Positions 55,252 to 64,000 of a stretch of DNA of 64,000 nucleotides are shown piece by piece. This DNA comes from Mastigocoleus testarum BC008 (GTDB lineage Bacteria; Cyanobacteriota; Cyanobacteriia; Cyanobacteriales; Nostocaceae): the NCBI RefSeq assembly GCF_001456025.1, contig NZ_LMTZ01000066.1, positions 62,001 to 126,000 on the forward strand, given 5' to 3'. The first letter of the stretch is position 1; every line of letters starts with the position of its first letter. A model generated the notes under the pieces. It had not been told where the DNA came from and did no database searches. It saw only the letters and a program-made list of their open reading frames with translations. The translations under genes and the position numbers were made by a program.

Positions 55252-56568
55252 ATGACTATAGAAGATACGTTATCTATTCTAGACGAAGTTTTTCACCCCG
55301 ACCGTTTAAGCGTTGTTCAGGAACAAGTATTCCGTAAATGTTGGGAAGGAAATACTTACCAAGAAATTGCTAACACTTGTGGTTATGATGCTGATTACAT
55401 TCGGAGTGTTGGTTCTCAATTATGGCAAAAGTTATCTAATGCTTTTGGGGAGAAAATCACCAAAAATAACTTTCGTTCAGTTCTCAGGCAACAGTTTCAA
55501 AATAGACTAGTACCGACACATGAAAAAAGAGAACTAGAATTTCCTAAAGGTATAGTACCTTTAAACTCCCCATTTTATATAGAACGCGTTCCTGGTGAAT
55601 CGCTGTGCTACGAAACAATTTTACAACCGGGGGCTTTGCTGCGAATAAAAGCACCATTAGAAATGGGTAAAACCTCATTGATGGTGAGGATTCTGGAAAA
55701 ATCTAGACAATTTGGGTACTACACGGTTGCATTAAGTTTCCAAAAAGCTGACGCCAAAGTTTTTACTGATTTGGATCGCTTATTGAAGTGGTTTTGTAGC
55801 GCGATCGCTCACCAATTGGGTTTGGAAGGAGAGCAATATCAACTCGAGCATCATTGGAGTTCAATTTATGGGAGTAAAAGCAACTGTACCCATTACTTTC
55901 AAGAATTTTTATTACCAGCCCTAAAAAGACCTCTTGTGTTAGCCCTGGATCGAGTTGATGAAGTATTTCGTCACTTGGAAGTTGCTGATGATTTTTTCAG
56001 CATGCTGCGTTCTTGGTATGAGGAAGCTTCCTACGGAACCCAAGGGAGTGAGGTGTGGCGCAACTTACGATTAATTATTATCCATTCTACAGAAGTTTAC
56101 ATTCCTTTAGACACCAATAAATCTCCTTTTAATGTAGGAGTTGCAATTGAATTACAGACATTCAAATCCGAACAAGTCTATAAGCTTGCTCGGTTACATA
56201 ATTTAGAATTATCACCACAAAGGCTAAAGCAGTTTATGCAATTGTTGGGCGGTCACCCTTTTTTAGTTCGCCTAACCTTGTACAACTTGGCATTAAGACA
56301 TATAACCTGGGATTATCTTGTAAAATCTGCAGCGACAGAATCAGGCATTTATCGCAGTCATCTACGTCAACTTTTAGGATACCTCCAAGAGGATATGGAA
56401 TTAATTTCAGCCTACGAACAGGTTCTAAAATGTACGGGACCTGTAGAATTGGAACAAATGCTAGCTTTCAAATTAAATAGTATAGGCTTAGTATCTCTTC
56501 TAGGTAATGCTGTAATATCTAGGTGCGAACTGTATCGGCAGTATTTCCGTCAGCATATTAGAACTTAG
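55252..56568 (+). CDS. AAA-like STAND ATPase with vMAP-type HTH N-terminus
   Basis: The 438-residue protein has an N-terminal helix-turn-helix-like domain (about 1-75; LSVVQEQVFRKCWEGNTYQE and ANTCGYDADYIRS), as in vWA-MoxR-associated proteins. An AAA-like ATPase (PF14516 type) follows: P-loop IKAPLEMGKTSLMVR (about 142-156), Walker B RPLVLALDRVDEVF (about 226-239) and GGHPFLVRLTLY. The P-loop lacks the first Gly, usual in this family. STAND-type proteins act as signal switches; the partner is probably encoded nearby, and the next gene has the same ATPase type. Confidence 0.8.
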   Translation: MTIEDTLSILDEVFHPDRLSVVQEQVFRKCWEGNTYQEIANTCGYDADYIRSVGSQLWQKLSNAFGEKITKNNFRSVLRQQFQNRLVPTHEKRELEFPKGIVPLNSPFYIERVPGESLCYETILQPGALLRIKAPLEMGKTSLMVRILEKSRQFGYYTVALSFQKADAKVFTDLDRLLKWFCSAIAHQLGLEGEQYQLEHHWSSIYGSKSNCTHYFQEFLLPALKRPLVLALDRVDEVFRHLEVADDFFSMLRSWYEEASYGTQGSEVWRNLRLIIIHSTEVYIPLDTNKSPFNVGVAIELQTFKSEQVYKLARLHNLELSPQRLKQFMQLLGGHPFLVRLTLYNLALRHITWDYLVKSAATESGIYRSHLRQLLGYLQEDMELISAYEQVLKCTGPVELEQMLAFKLNSIGLVSLLGNAVISRCELYRQYFRQHIRT

Positions 56569-56760
56569 AAATCGAGCTAAACCATTGAAATTTAATTTGC
56601 GACTCATAAGCACAACGCTTCACAAAAAGATTACTGGACAAACCAAATAATGATAATCTTCCCTTATAAGGGGGTTTATTTAAATTTTTTGCTGATACCA
56701 AGTCGCGGTCTATTTTGGCTCGACTTTGTAGTGCTATTTAATTGAACTCACCTTGAACTA

Positions 56761-59700
56761 ATGGCGACCGAAAAGTTAACAAATTACCAATATCAAGTAG
56801 GTGGGCGTTTACCAATTGATGCTCCGAGCTATGTAATACGAAAAGCTGATAAAGAACTTTACCAAGCTTTAAAAGCTAAAGAGTTTTGCTATGTACTCAA
56901 TTGTCGTCAAATAGGTAAATCCAGTTTGCAAGTGCGAGTAACCCAGAGGTTAATGAATGATGGTGTTGCTTGTGGTGTTGTTGATTTGTCTGGTCTTGGT
57001 AGTCATAATACAACCGAGAAACAATGGTATGCCGATATAACCCTATCTTTAGTTCGTAGCTTAGGACTGAGTCAAAAGTTCAATTTGCGTAAATGGTTGG
57101 AAAAACGTCAATATATTTCGCCAGTCAGTTCTTTGGGTGAGTTTTTGGAAGATGTTCTACCTACTCTAATTCCACAACCAATAGTAATTTTTATCGATGA
57201 GATTGATAGTACTTTAAGCCTACCTTTCAACACCGACGATTTTTTTGCACTGATCCGTGCTTGTGTTCAAAATAAAATTATCACTTTCACCTTGTTGGGA
57301 GTTGCAACACCTTCAGATTTAATTGCCAACAAAAGTAGAGCTCCTTTCAATATTGGTCGGGCGATTGAACTAGGTGGATTTACTTTTGAAGAAGCCCAAC
57401 CATTAATTAGGGGTTTGGTGGGGAAAGTAAAAAATCCTCAAGAAGTGCTCAAAAACATATTAGCTTGGACTGGCGGACAGCCATTTCTAACTCAGAAACT
57501 ATGCCGCCTAACTGTTAAGTACTATGCCCAAAAAATAGGTACTCCCAATATCATTTCAATTTCTGAACTGGTTAAAAATTATATTACCGATCAGTGGGCA
57601 TCTAAAGATGAGCCACCTCATTTACGTACTATTAGCGATCGCTTCCAAGTCAATACTAAAAAAACTGGACGCCTATTAGGACTTTATCAGCAAATCATAG
57701 ACCTAGATTCGATATCAGCAAATGAAGCAATTGACGAACAAGTCGAATTATTACTTAGTGGATTAGTTAAAAGACACAACGGGCGAATAAAAATTTATAA
57801 CCGCATCTACGAAGAAGTATTTGATAGAAACTGGGTAGAAAAACAATTAGCAAAACTCAGACCTTATTCCGAATCATTGAAAGCTTGGTTAAATTCCGAA
57901 CGCAAAGATGAGTCACAATTATTACGAGGTTTATCTCTAGAAGAAGCCCAAGCTTGGTCAAACGAACATAGTTTGAATTATTTAGATTATCAGTATTTAG
58001 CTGCTAGCCATGTAGTAAACAATCGGGAAGTTCAAAAAATTGAAATGGCTCGCACTCAAGAAGCTGAGGCGCGATTGGCAAAGCAGCGAGAAGTTTCTAA
58101 ATTACAGAGAATTTTATTAACTTCAGTAAGCACTGCATTAGCTGTCTCTGCTACGTTGGGAATGGTAGCTTTCTTTCAGTTCCATAGAGCACTAGTTAAC
58201 GAAATTAAAGCAATAATTGCTTCTTCAGAGGAATCCTTTGCTTTGAATCGAAGTTTAGATGCTGCGATCGAAGCCTTAAGAGCAAGGCAAAAATTGAAAG
58301 GTTTATATTGGAAAGATAAAAAACTTCAGAATCAGGTAGAAGAAGTACTTTTACAGGCAGCATACCAGGTAAAAGAGAAAAATATCTTGTCTGGACATAC
58401 AGGTGCAGTTTATGACGTTGCTTTTAGTCCTGATGGTAAATTCCTTGCATCGGCGAGTCGAGATCAAACCATCAAGCTCTGGCAAATGGATGGTACCCTA
58501 ATTAAAACCTTTGAAGGTCATGGTGATTGGGTTAGAGGAATTGCTTTTAGTCCCAACGGGAAATACATTGTTTCTGCAAGTCAGGACGGAACGGTCAAAC
58601 TTTGGCAGACAAATGGGACTTTACTGAACACTTTCAAAGGTCATAACGCTGGAGTTAACAGTGTTGCTTTTGGTAAAAAATGTGAACTCATTGTTTCAGG
58701 TTCAGATGACAATACTGCGAAGATCTGGGAAACTGATGGTACTTTATTGAGAACTTTAGAAGGACATACCGATCAAGTTAGGGGAGTAAATTTTAGTCCT
58801 AATTGTCAGCTTATTGCTTCGGCTAGTGGAGATGGTACGATCAAAGTCTGGAAAATTGACGGTACTTTATTAAAAACCCTTAAAGGTCATAACTCTGGTG
58901 TTAATAGAGTTGTTTTCAGCCCCAATGGTAATATTATTGCCTCATCTTCCGATGATAATACTGTTAAACTATGGCAAACCGATGGCAAAGAGATATATAC
59001 CTTTAACAAGCATGAAGCAGGAGTTGACGGTCTCGCCTTTAGTTCGGATGGTAAAACTATTGCTTCAGCATCCGACGATCACACTGTTAAACTCTGGAAA
59101 CTTAATGGAAGTTTGCTCCGCAGCCTAGAAGTGCATAATGAAGAGGTGAGATCTGTTGCTTTTAGTCCTGACGGAAAAGCTATTGCTTCAGCTTCTGAAG
59201 ACAGTAGAATAGAAATTTGGCGACCAAACGAGACTTTACTAACAATATTGGCTGGACATAACGATGAAATCGAAAGCGTAGAATTCAGTCCTGTTAAGAT
59301 CAGATCTCCAGAAGGAATAGATCGGATTATTGCCTCAGCTTCTGATGACAAAACCATAAAACTTTGGACTTCCCAAGGAAAACTGATTATGGTTTTAGAA
59401 GAAGATAAAAATAAACTTGGAGGCCACAGTGATAAAGTTGAGGATGTTGCTTTTAGCCCTGATGGCAAATTAATTGCTTCTGCATCTGAAGACAATACTG
59501 TTGGGCTATGGAAATTTGATCGTGAAGATAATAGATATTACTTCTTATTAAGCCTAAAAGATCATAGGAATGAAGTTGAAGGTGTAGCTTTTAGCCCCGA
59601 TGGGGAAATTATTGCTAGCGCTTCCGACGATCAGACTATAAAACTTTGGAAACCTGATGGTACTTTGCTAAAAACTTTGTTAGCACATAGGGCTAGGGTA

Positions 59701-60270
59701 GAAGAAGTAACTTTTAGTCCTGATGGCAAATTACTAGCTTCAGCAAGTGGCGATCATACTGTCAAAATTTGGAGCATTGACGGTCAATTACTCCGTACCC
59801 TTGAAGGTCATACCAGGGGTATAGATGATGTTGCCTTTAGTCCTGATGGTAAATTAATTGTATCTGCAAGTGAGGACAAAACCCTCAAGCTATGGAATCT
59901 TCATGGGAAAGTAATCAAAACTTTTAGGGGTCATACGGGTCGAGTTAGAGCAGTTGCTTTTCATCCCACAAAAGATATGATTGCTTCTGCAAGTGGAGAT
60001 GCCACTATTAAACTGTGGAAATTAGATGGTTCTTTGGTAAGAACTCTTAAAGGACATAATGATGGAATTAATGGAATTTCTTTTAGCCCAGATGGAAAAA
60101 GACTTGCTTCTGCAGGTAACGATAATAAAGTAATTTTATGGGATTTAGACAAATTTCTTCAAATTGAACCTGTATTACAGCACGTCTGCAATTGGATCGA
60201 AGATTATTTGAAAACTAATGCAGAATTGGAACAGAAAGATAGACACTTATGCGATGACATTATTAAATAA
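56761..60270 (+). CDS. AAA-like STAND ATPase with 14 WD40 repeats
   Basis: The 1169-residue protein has an AAA-like ATPase (about 1-420; P-loop [14 protein letters not shown], Walker [24 protein letters not shown]). A coiled coil and one transmembrane helix (about 455-478) follow, then 14 WD40 repeats (about 540-1130) that would fold as two seven-bladed propellers. Repeats follow the pattern H..V..V.FSPDGK..ASAS.D.T.KLW; repeats 8 and 9 carry insertions. Such proteins are typical of filamentous cyanobacteria and act as membrane-tethered signalling scaffolds; the ligand is unknown. The C-terminal 32 residues ([18 protein letters not shown] and on) are duplicated as a remnant at 61534. Confidence 0.88.
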   Translation: MATEKLTNYQYQVGGRLPIDAPSYVIRKADKELYQALKAKEFCYVLNCRQIGKSSLQVRVTQRLMNDGVACGVVDLSGLGSHNTTEKQWYADITLSLVRSLGLSQKFNLRKWLEKRQYISPVSSLGEFLEDVLPTLIPQPIVIFIDEIDSTLSLPFNTDDFFALIRACVQNKIITFTLLGVATPSDLIANKSRAPFNIGRAIELGGFTFEEAQPLIRGLVGKVKNPQEVLKNILAWTGGQPFLTQKLCRLTVKYYAQKIGTPNIISISELVKNYITDQWASKDEPPHLRTISDRFQVNTKKTGRLLGLYQQIIDLDSISANEAIDEQVELLLSGLVKRHNGRIKIYNRIYEEVFDRNWVEKQLAKLRPYSESLKAWLNSERKDESQLLRGLSLEEAQAWSNEHSLNYLDYQYLAASHVVNNREVQKIEMARTQEAEARLAKQREVSKLQRILLTSVSTALAVSATLGMVAFFQFHRALVNEIKAIIASSEESFALNRSLDAAIEALRARQKLKGLYWKDKKLQNQVEEVLLQAAYQVKEKNILSGHTGAVYDVAFSPDGKFLASASRDQTIKLWQMDGTLIKTFEGHGDWVRGIAFSPNGKYIVSASQDGTVKLWQTNGTLLNTFKGHNAGVNSVAFGKKCELIVSGSDDNTAKIWETDGTLLRTLEGHTDQVRGVNFSPNCQLIASASGDGTIKVWKIDGTLLKTLKGHNSGVNRVVFSPNGNIIASSSDDNTVKLWQTDGKEIYTFNKHEAGVDGLAFSSDGKTIASASDDHTVKLWKLNGSLLRSLEVHNEEVRSVAFSPDGKAIASASEDSRIEIWRPNETLLTILAGHNDEIESVEFSPVKIRSPEGIDRIIASASDDKTIKLWTSQGKLIMVLEEDKNKLGGHSDKVEDVAFSPDGKLIASASEDNTVGLWKFDREDNRYYFLLSLKDHRNEVEGVAFSPDGEIIASASDDQTIKLWKPDGTLLKTLLAHRARVEEVTFSPDGKLLASASGDHTVKIWSIDGQLLRTLEGHTRGIDDVAFSPDGKLIVSASEDKTLKLWNLHGKVIKTFRGHTGRVRAVAFHPTKDMIASASGDATIKLWKLDGSLVRTLKGHNDGINGISFSPDGKRLASAGNDNKVILWDLDKFLQIEPVLQHVCNWIEDYLKTNAELEQKDRHLCDDIIK

Positions 60271-60482
60271 AAACAATACATTTTTACTAAATATTGTCAA
60301 GCAAACTATATAAAGTTGGTTGTGTTGCAAAAAAATATTTAGTTGCAATAGTCTAAGCTTATTGACTGATTTAGCTATATTTTAACTAATTTGTTCAGCG
60401 CGTTACGGCATTGCTAGAAGCTAAAAGAATCTCATATGACATTGAATATATTAGTTCTCATCTGCATTGTTCAATTAAACTT
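60271..60482. other. Junction between the WD40 gene and the epimerase gene
   Basis: About 210 bases, AT-rich, without terminator. The base composition becomes richer in G+C from about 60490 onward. Confidence 0.45.
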
Positions 60483-61472
60483 ATGGGTATGAAAATCCTT
60501 GTCACTGGCAGTTCTGGGCATCTAGGCGAGGCGCTAGTTCGTACATTGCACGACGCTAATCATGAGGTCGTCAGTCTGGATATTAAGCCATCACCGTTTA
60601 CGACGGTGGTTGGATCGATCTTCGATCGCGAATGCGTCAGAATTTGTATGAAAGGTGTGGGTACTGTCTATCATGCCGCAACGTTGCACAAGCCTCATGT
60701 TGCCACTCACAGCATGCAAGAGTTTGTCGAGACGAATATTCATGGAACTTTGGTTTTGCTGGAGGAAGCTGCCGCCTGTGGAGTGGCATCATTTGTGTTT
60801 ACCAGCACAACGAGCGTATTTGGTAACGCCCTCAGACTCCCACTGGGAACACCAGCTGTTTGGGTTACAGAGGAAGTAACCCCGATTCCCAGGAACATAT
60901 ATGGTGTTACGAAGACGGCGGCAGAAGACCTTTGTCACCTTTTCTATAGGAAACGGGGTCTTAATTGCGTTGTTCTTCGCACGTCTCGATTCTTCCCAGA
61001 AGAAGATGATGACAGGGTTCAGCGCCAATCTTATGACGACCAAAATGCGAAAGCTAATGAGTTTCTTTTTCGACGTGTCGATTTGGAAGATGTCGTTAGT
61101 GCGCACCTTTTGGCCAGCGAAAACGCCTCATCAATCGGTTTTGGGAAATACATTATCAGTGCAACTACGCCCTTCTTGACCGAAGACCTTACTGAACTGC
61201 GAACCAATGCACCGCGCGTGTTGCGAAAACGAGTTCCTGAGTACGAGCAAATTTACCAACGCTATGGATGGAAGATGTTCCAAGGGATTGATCGAGTCTA
61301 TATCAACTCCAAGGCGCGAAAAGACCTAAAGTGGGAACCAAAATACAATTTCACTCATGTGTTGAGCCATCTGAGAAAGGGAACCGATCCGCGAAGCCCG
61401 CTTGCTAGAGTTATAGATTCGAAGGGCTATCACTCGGTCATATTTGATGAGGGACCATATCCTGTTGAGTGA
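60483..61472 (+). CDS. NAD-dependent epimerase/dehydratase (extended SDR), probably acquired
   Basis: The protein of about 329 residues has the extended SDR motifs MKILVTGSSGHLGEALV (GxxGxxG), FVFTSTTSVFG, the catalytic YGVTK and VVLRTSRFF. These enzymes epimerise or dehydrate nucleotide sugars or related substrates; the actual substrate is unknown. The start is ATG 60483 or 60489; a TTG at 60411 would add an unconserved leader. G+C content and codon use are visibly higher than in the neighbours. The gene is flanked by an intact and a decayed copy of the WD40 gene tail, suggesting insertion or rearrangement. Confidence 0.8.
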   Translation: MGMKILVTGSSGHLGEALVRTLHDANHEVVSLDIKPSPFTTVVGSIFDRECVRICMKGVGTVYHAATLHKPHVATHSMQEFVETNIHGTLVLLEEAAACGVASFVFTSTTSVFGNALRLPLGTPAVWVTEEVTPIPRNIYGVTKTAAEDLCHLFYRKRGLNCVVLRTSRFFPEEDDDRVQRQSYDDQNAKANEFLFRRVDLEDVVSAHLLASENASSIGFGKYIISATTPFLTEDLTELRTNAPRVLRKRVPEYEQIYQRYGWKMFQGIDRVYINSKARKDLKWEPKYNFTHVLSHLRKGTDPRSPLARVIDSKGYHSVIFDEGPYPVE

Positions 61473-61533
61473 ATGGTCGCTTCTTGATGGCGGATGCAAG
61501 GGAAGCCAAAAGTGTACCAGTGACTATTACATA

Positions 61534-61623
61534 CAGCATCTTTGCAATTGGATCTAAGATTATTTGAAAACTGATGCAGAGTTGGAACGGGACGATCAAC
61601 ACCTATGTGATGACATTATTTAA
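61534..61623 (+). pseudogene. Remnant of the 3' end of a WD40 STAND gene
   Basis: The sequence encodes LCNWI*DYLKTDAELERDDQ then HLCDDII*, matching the last 28 residues of the protein ending at 60270 with one internal stop. Compared with 60178-60270 the DNA is closely similar but diverged, so it is an old duplicate or the tail of a lost paralogue. Confidence 0.85.
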
Positions 61624-61923
61624 ATTTAGTTAGCTTTCAGGGTCAAGAAATTTCATTATTGCTTGTCTCATATTTTGCACCTCTCAGTACAAACCCAGGT
61701 AAATTCAAAATATGCGTGATAACGCTACCTAATTATGATGAGTTTTTATTGATAGACCAAGGGTTTTAGCTTTTTACTGAGTAATACAATTGCATAAACT
61801 TTTATTGGTGTAATATATAAGTTGTTTGGCGTTGGTCAGTGTGTAATGCTTTTGGTGCAAATATCTAGGAAAAATTAATGTTTTAATAACTTAATTTCTT
61901 GATTAGCATTCTCTATTGAGCAA

Positions 61924-62165
61924 CGACAGTTGTTTTACCTTGTTAGGTTTTTCTAACTACGGTATGTGACCGCACTCATTAATAAAGCAGAGTTCGATAT
62001 TACCCTGCAATGCAGAACCACCTGAGCCCCGTTGGTCGTATAAAATACAGTGAAAACGGGAAGTAAAACTTTCGGTAAATGGAAGAAAATAAGGGATTTT
62101 CCAGTACCATGATCGCACCACAATATTTGACCGTCGGTGGTCTTGAGAATATTTTCTTTCCACAT
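61924..62165 (-). pseudogene. Alpha/beta-hydrolase (proline iminopeptidase-like) remnant
   Basis: Frame 1 gives MWKENILKTTDGQILWCDHG and on; frame 2 gives SRFHCILYDQRGSGGSALQG, joined directly to FINECGHIP*LEKPNKVKQL. These are the N-terminus, the nucleotide-like YDQRGxGxS motif and the catalytic-His C-terminus of an alpha/beta hydrolase. Frameshift, an internal deletion of most of the domain, and one stop show decay. Confidence 0.8.
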
Positions 62166-62330
62166 AAGTAATTTACGCTGCGCTTTTTATACGCTTCAAA
62201 TATTTATGATACTGCTATTACGGTTTCTAGCAGTGCCGAAAAAAATCAAAGTATCTATTAAATGTGAGTTGTAAGACGCAATATAAACCTTAACAATAAA
62301 AGAAATAACCAATCTTTTAAGATCTAAAGT

Positions 62331-63845
62331 ATGAGCTTCCGTGACGAGTTTAAACTTCTGCTACGCGCCCGTTATCCTTTGCTTTACATTGCTACCTATG
62401 AAGAGGAACGGGTGGAAGCTGCTATTCGGGAAGAAGCGACCAATCAAGGTAATCGCCCGATTTATATCTGGGATTTTGTTGATGGTTACCAGGGTAATCC
62501 CAATGACCAAGGTTTTGGGCGGCGTAACCCATTACAAGCTTTGGAATTAGTAGAAAAGTTATCTCCAAATGCACCAGCGGTGTTTATTTTGCGGGACTAT
62601 CACCGATTTTTAGAAGATGTAGCGATTGCGCGCAAACTACGTAATTTTGCCCGCCTTCTTAAGTCACAACCGAAAAATATTGTGCTGTTGTCGCCGCGCA
62701 TTAATATTCCTGATGATTTGATGGAAGTTTTGACAGTGGTGGATTTTCCATTACCAGCCAAGACAGAAATAAAAACTGAGATCGAACGTCTGTTAGCTTC
62801 AACTGGTACTTCTCTGTCTGCGAAGTTTTTGGATGACTTGGTAAGCTCTTGTCAGGGTTTATCTATGGAGCGTATTCGTAGAGTTTTAGCACGGGCGATC
62901 GCATCCCACGGAGAATTACAACCAGAAGATGTGGAATTAGTATTAGCTGAAAAGCGCCAAACCATTCGCCAAACCCAAATTTTGGATTTCATTCCTGCCA
63001 CAGAACAAATTTCTGATATTGGTGGTTTAGATAACCTTAAAGATTGGTTATTGCGCCGGGGTGGAGCATTTAGTGAAAAAGCCCGACAATATGGTTTACC
63101 CCATCCCCGTGGTTTGCTATTAATCGGAATTCAAGGAACTGGTAAATCTTTAACTGCAAAGGCGATCGCCCACCATTGGCATTTACCACTTTTACGCTTG
63201 GATGTCGGACGTTTGTTTGCTGGATTAGTCGGTGAATCGGAATCCCGGACGCGACAGATGATCCAGGTAGCTGAAGCCCTTGCTCCTTGTATTTTGTGGA
63301 TAGATGAAATAGATAAAGCATTTTCTGGACTTGGTAGTAAAGGAGATGCGGGAACTACTAGCCGAGTATTTGGAACATTTATTACTTGGTTAGCAGAAAA
63401 AACCTCACCTGTATTTGTTGTTGCCACCGCTAACGATATCCAAGCTTTACCACCGGAAATATTGCGTAAGGGAAGATTTGATGAGATATTTTTTGTCGGT
63501 TTACCAATTCAGGAAGAACGCAAAGCAATTTATGAAGTACATTTAACTCGCTTACGTCCTCATAACATCAAAAATTATGACATTGAAAGATTAGCCTATG
63601 AAACTCCTGATTTTTCTGGAGCCGAAATCGAGCAAACTTTAATTGAAGCAATGCATATTGGCTTTAGTCAGAATCGAGACTTTACCACCGATGACATTTT
63701 AGAAGCTGCTTCTCAAATTATTCCCTTAGCAAGAACAGCCCAAGAACAAATTGAAAAATTACGGGAGTGGGCTGCTGCAGGTAGGGCGCGTCTAGCTTCA
63801 AAACATAATCCTTTGAGTGACAGAATACAGCAACAGTTACAGTAA
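62331..63845 (+). CDS. ycf46: Ycf46-type AAA ATPase
   Basis: The 504-residue protein has an N-terminal domain (about 1-225; FKLLLRARYPLLYIATYEEE) and a C-terminal AAA+ module with Walker A LLIGIQGTGKSLTAKAIA (about 262-279), Walker B CILWIDEIDKAF and Arg-finger region EILRKGRFDEIFFVGLP. This is the layout of Ycf46, conserved in cyanobacteria and red algal plastids. Reported roles relate to regulation of photosynthesis or CO2 use; substrate unknown. It is followed by a strong hairpin terminator. Confidence 0.9.
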   Translation: MSFRDEFKLLLRARYPLLYIATYEEERVEAAIREEATNQGNRPIYIWDFVDGYQGNPNDQGFGRRNPLQALELVEKLSPNAPAVFILRDYHRFLEDVAIARKLRNFARLLKSQPKNIVLLSPRINIPDDLMEVLTVVDFPLPAKTEIKTEIERLLASTGTSLSAKFLDDLVSSCQGLSMERIRRVLARAIASHGELQPEDVELVLAEKRQTIRQTQILDFIPATEQISDIGGLDNLKDWLLRRGGAFSEKARQYGLPHPRGLLLIGIQGTGKSLTAKAIAHHWHLPLLRLDVGRLFAGLVGESESRTRQMIQVAEALAPCILWIDEIDKAFSGLGSKGDAGTTSRVFGTFITWLAEKTSPVFVVATANDIQALPPEILRKGRFDEIFFVGLPIQEERKAIYEVHLTRLRPHNIKNYDIERLAYETPDFSGAEIEQTLIEAMHIGFSQNRDFTTDDILEAASQIIPLARTAQEQIEKLREWAAAGRARLASKHNPLSDRIQQQLQ

Positions 63846-63877
63846 GAATTACTTAGGGGAACTCGCTAAAAAATTAG

Positions 63878-63917
63878 TAATAATTAACCCTCCAATTTAC
63901 AGGAGGGCTAATTATTA
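63878..63917 (+). terminator. Hairpin terminator of ycf46
   Basis: A long stem (taataattaaccctcc / ggagggctaattatta, one mismatch) with an eight-base loop lies 33 bases after the ycf46 stop. There is no long T-run after it. Confidence 0.6.
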
Positions 63918-64000
63918 GTTAATCCTTCAAAATCTAGGGGATTAAAAGCTGTAAGACGCTTTCAGCAAGCAAAAGAACTATATCCAGACGGTGTTGTCAG

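Larger units (their letters stand above)
61473..62330. other. Decayed region between epimerase and ycf46
   Basis: About 860 bases contain two gene remnants (61534-61623 plus, 61924-62165 minus) and the ycf46 promoter region. No intact gene. Confidence 0.6.

Noticed and set aside
59079..60152. Minus-strand frames across the WD40 region
   Set aside because: They are shadows of the WD40 repeats on the other strand, kept open by the repeated codon pattern.
63912..64000. Open frame running off the right edge (NPSKSRGLKAVRRFQQAKEL)
   Set aside because: Protein-like, but no start codon after the preceding stop and only 29 codons visible; cannot be supported from this window.

Overview
The window comes from a filamentous, probably heterocyst-forming cyanobacterium of the Nostocales (Nostoc, Calothrix or Rivularia type). 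The evidence is direct: photosystem genes (psaI, psbE-F-L-J), the photosystem assembly factors ycf48 and rubredoxin, ndhC-K-J, Ycf46, many gcgatcgc (HIP1) octamers, and many short tandemly repeated repeats (STRRs, 7 or 14-15 nt units) between and even inside genes. No rRNA gene, tRNA, CRISPR array or complete insertion sequence was seen. Genus-level placement is inference.

Layout. 1-9.2 kb: a cut-off glycosyltransferase, a methyltransferase, small lipoproteins, a group 3 sigma factor (SigF type), a PilP-like lipoprotein, a second GT39-type membrane glycosyltransferase and a DUF389 membrane protein. 9.8-12.9 kb: one 1012-residue protein of unknown function. 12.9-22.5 kb: a tightly packed seven-gene minus-strand operon: ECF-type sigma factor, small unknown protein, ImmA/IrrE metallopeptidase, NurA-like nuclease, HerA-like ATPase, Mre11/SbcD-like nuclease, Rad50/SbcC-like ATPase. 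This is the most interesting part of the window. 23-28.7 kb: photosynthesis block (psaI; psbEFLJ, ycf48 and rubA on minus; ndhCKJ on plus). 28.9-33.7 kb: a PEP-CTERM protein, a charged small protein and a CHAT-domain TPR protein missing its N-terminus. 33.8-38.7 kb: an NAD cluster (pncB, nadD, NrtR-like Nudix regulator, nadE). 39-42.7 kb: an AraC-family pseudogene, an NrtS-like nitrate transporter, a DUF2237 protein and a repeat-rich, gene-poor stretch. 42.8-51.9 kb: metabolic genes (amine oxidase, ttcA, cysH, ureC without ureA/B, a Coq4 homologue, a methyltransferase-HIT fusion). 52.4-60.3 kb: a signalling region (HTH protein, bilin-type GAF photoreceptor without an output domain, two AAA-like STAND ATPases, one carrying 14 WD40 repeats). 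60.4-62.2 kb: an unusual island with a G+C-richer NAD-dependent epimerase followed by a decayed copy of the end of the WD40 gene and an alpha/beta-hydrolase pseudogene. 62.3-63.8 kb: Ycf46.

How the genes work together. In the seven-gene operon, the archaeal-type end-resection set (HerA-NurA with Mre11-Rad50) is transcribed together with a sigma factor, a possible anti-sigma protein and a peptidase of the family that includes the Deinococcus damage sensor IrrE/PprI. This suggests a self-regulated, damage- or phage-responsive DNA-processing system. The nuclease assignments rest on visible motifs; the regulatory circuit is inference. The photosynthesis block is the usual cyanobacterial assembly cluster, and the NAD cluster combines salvage and final synthesis with its likely regulator.
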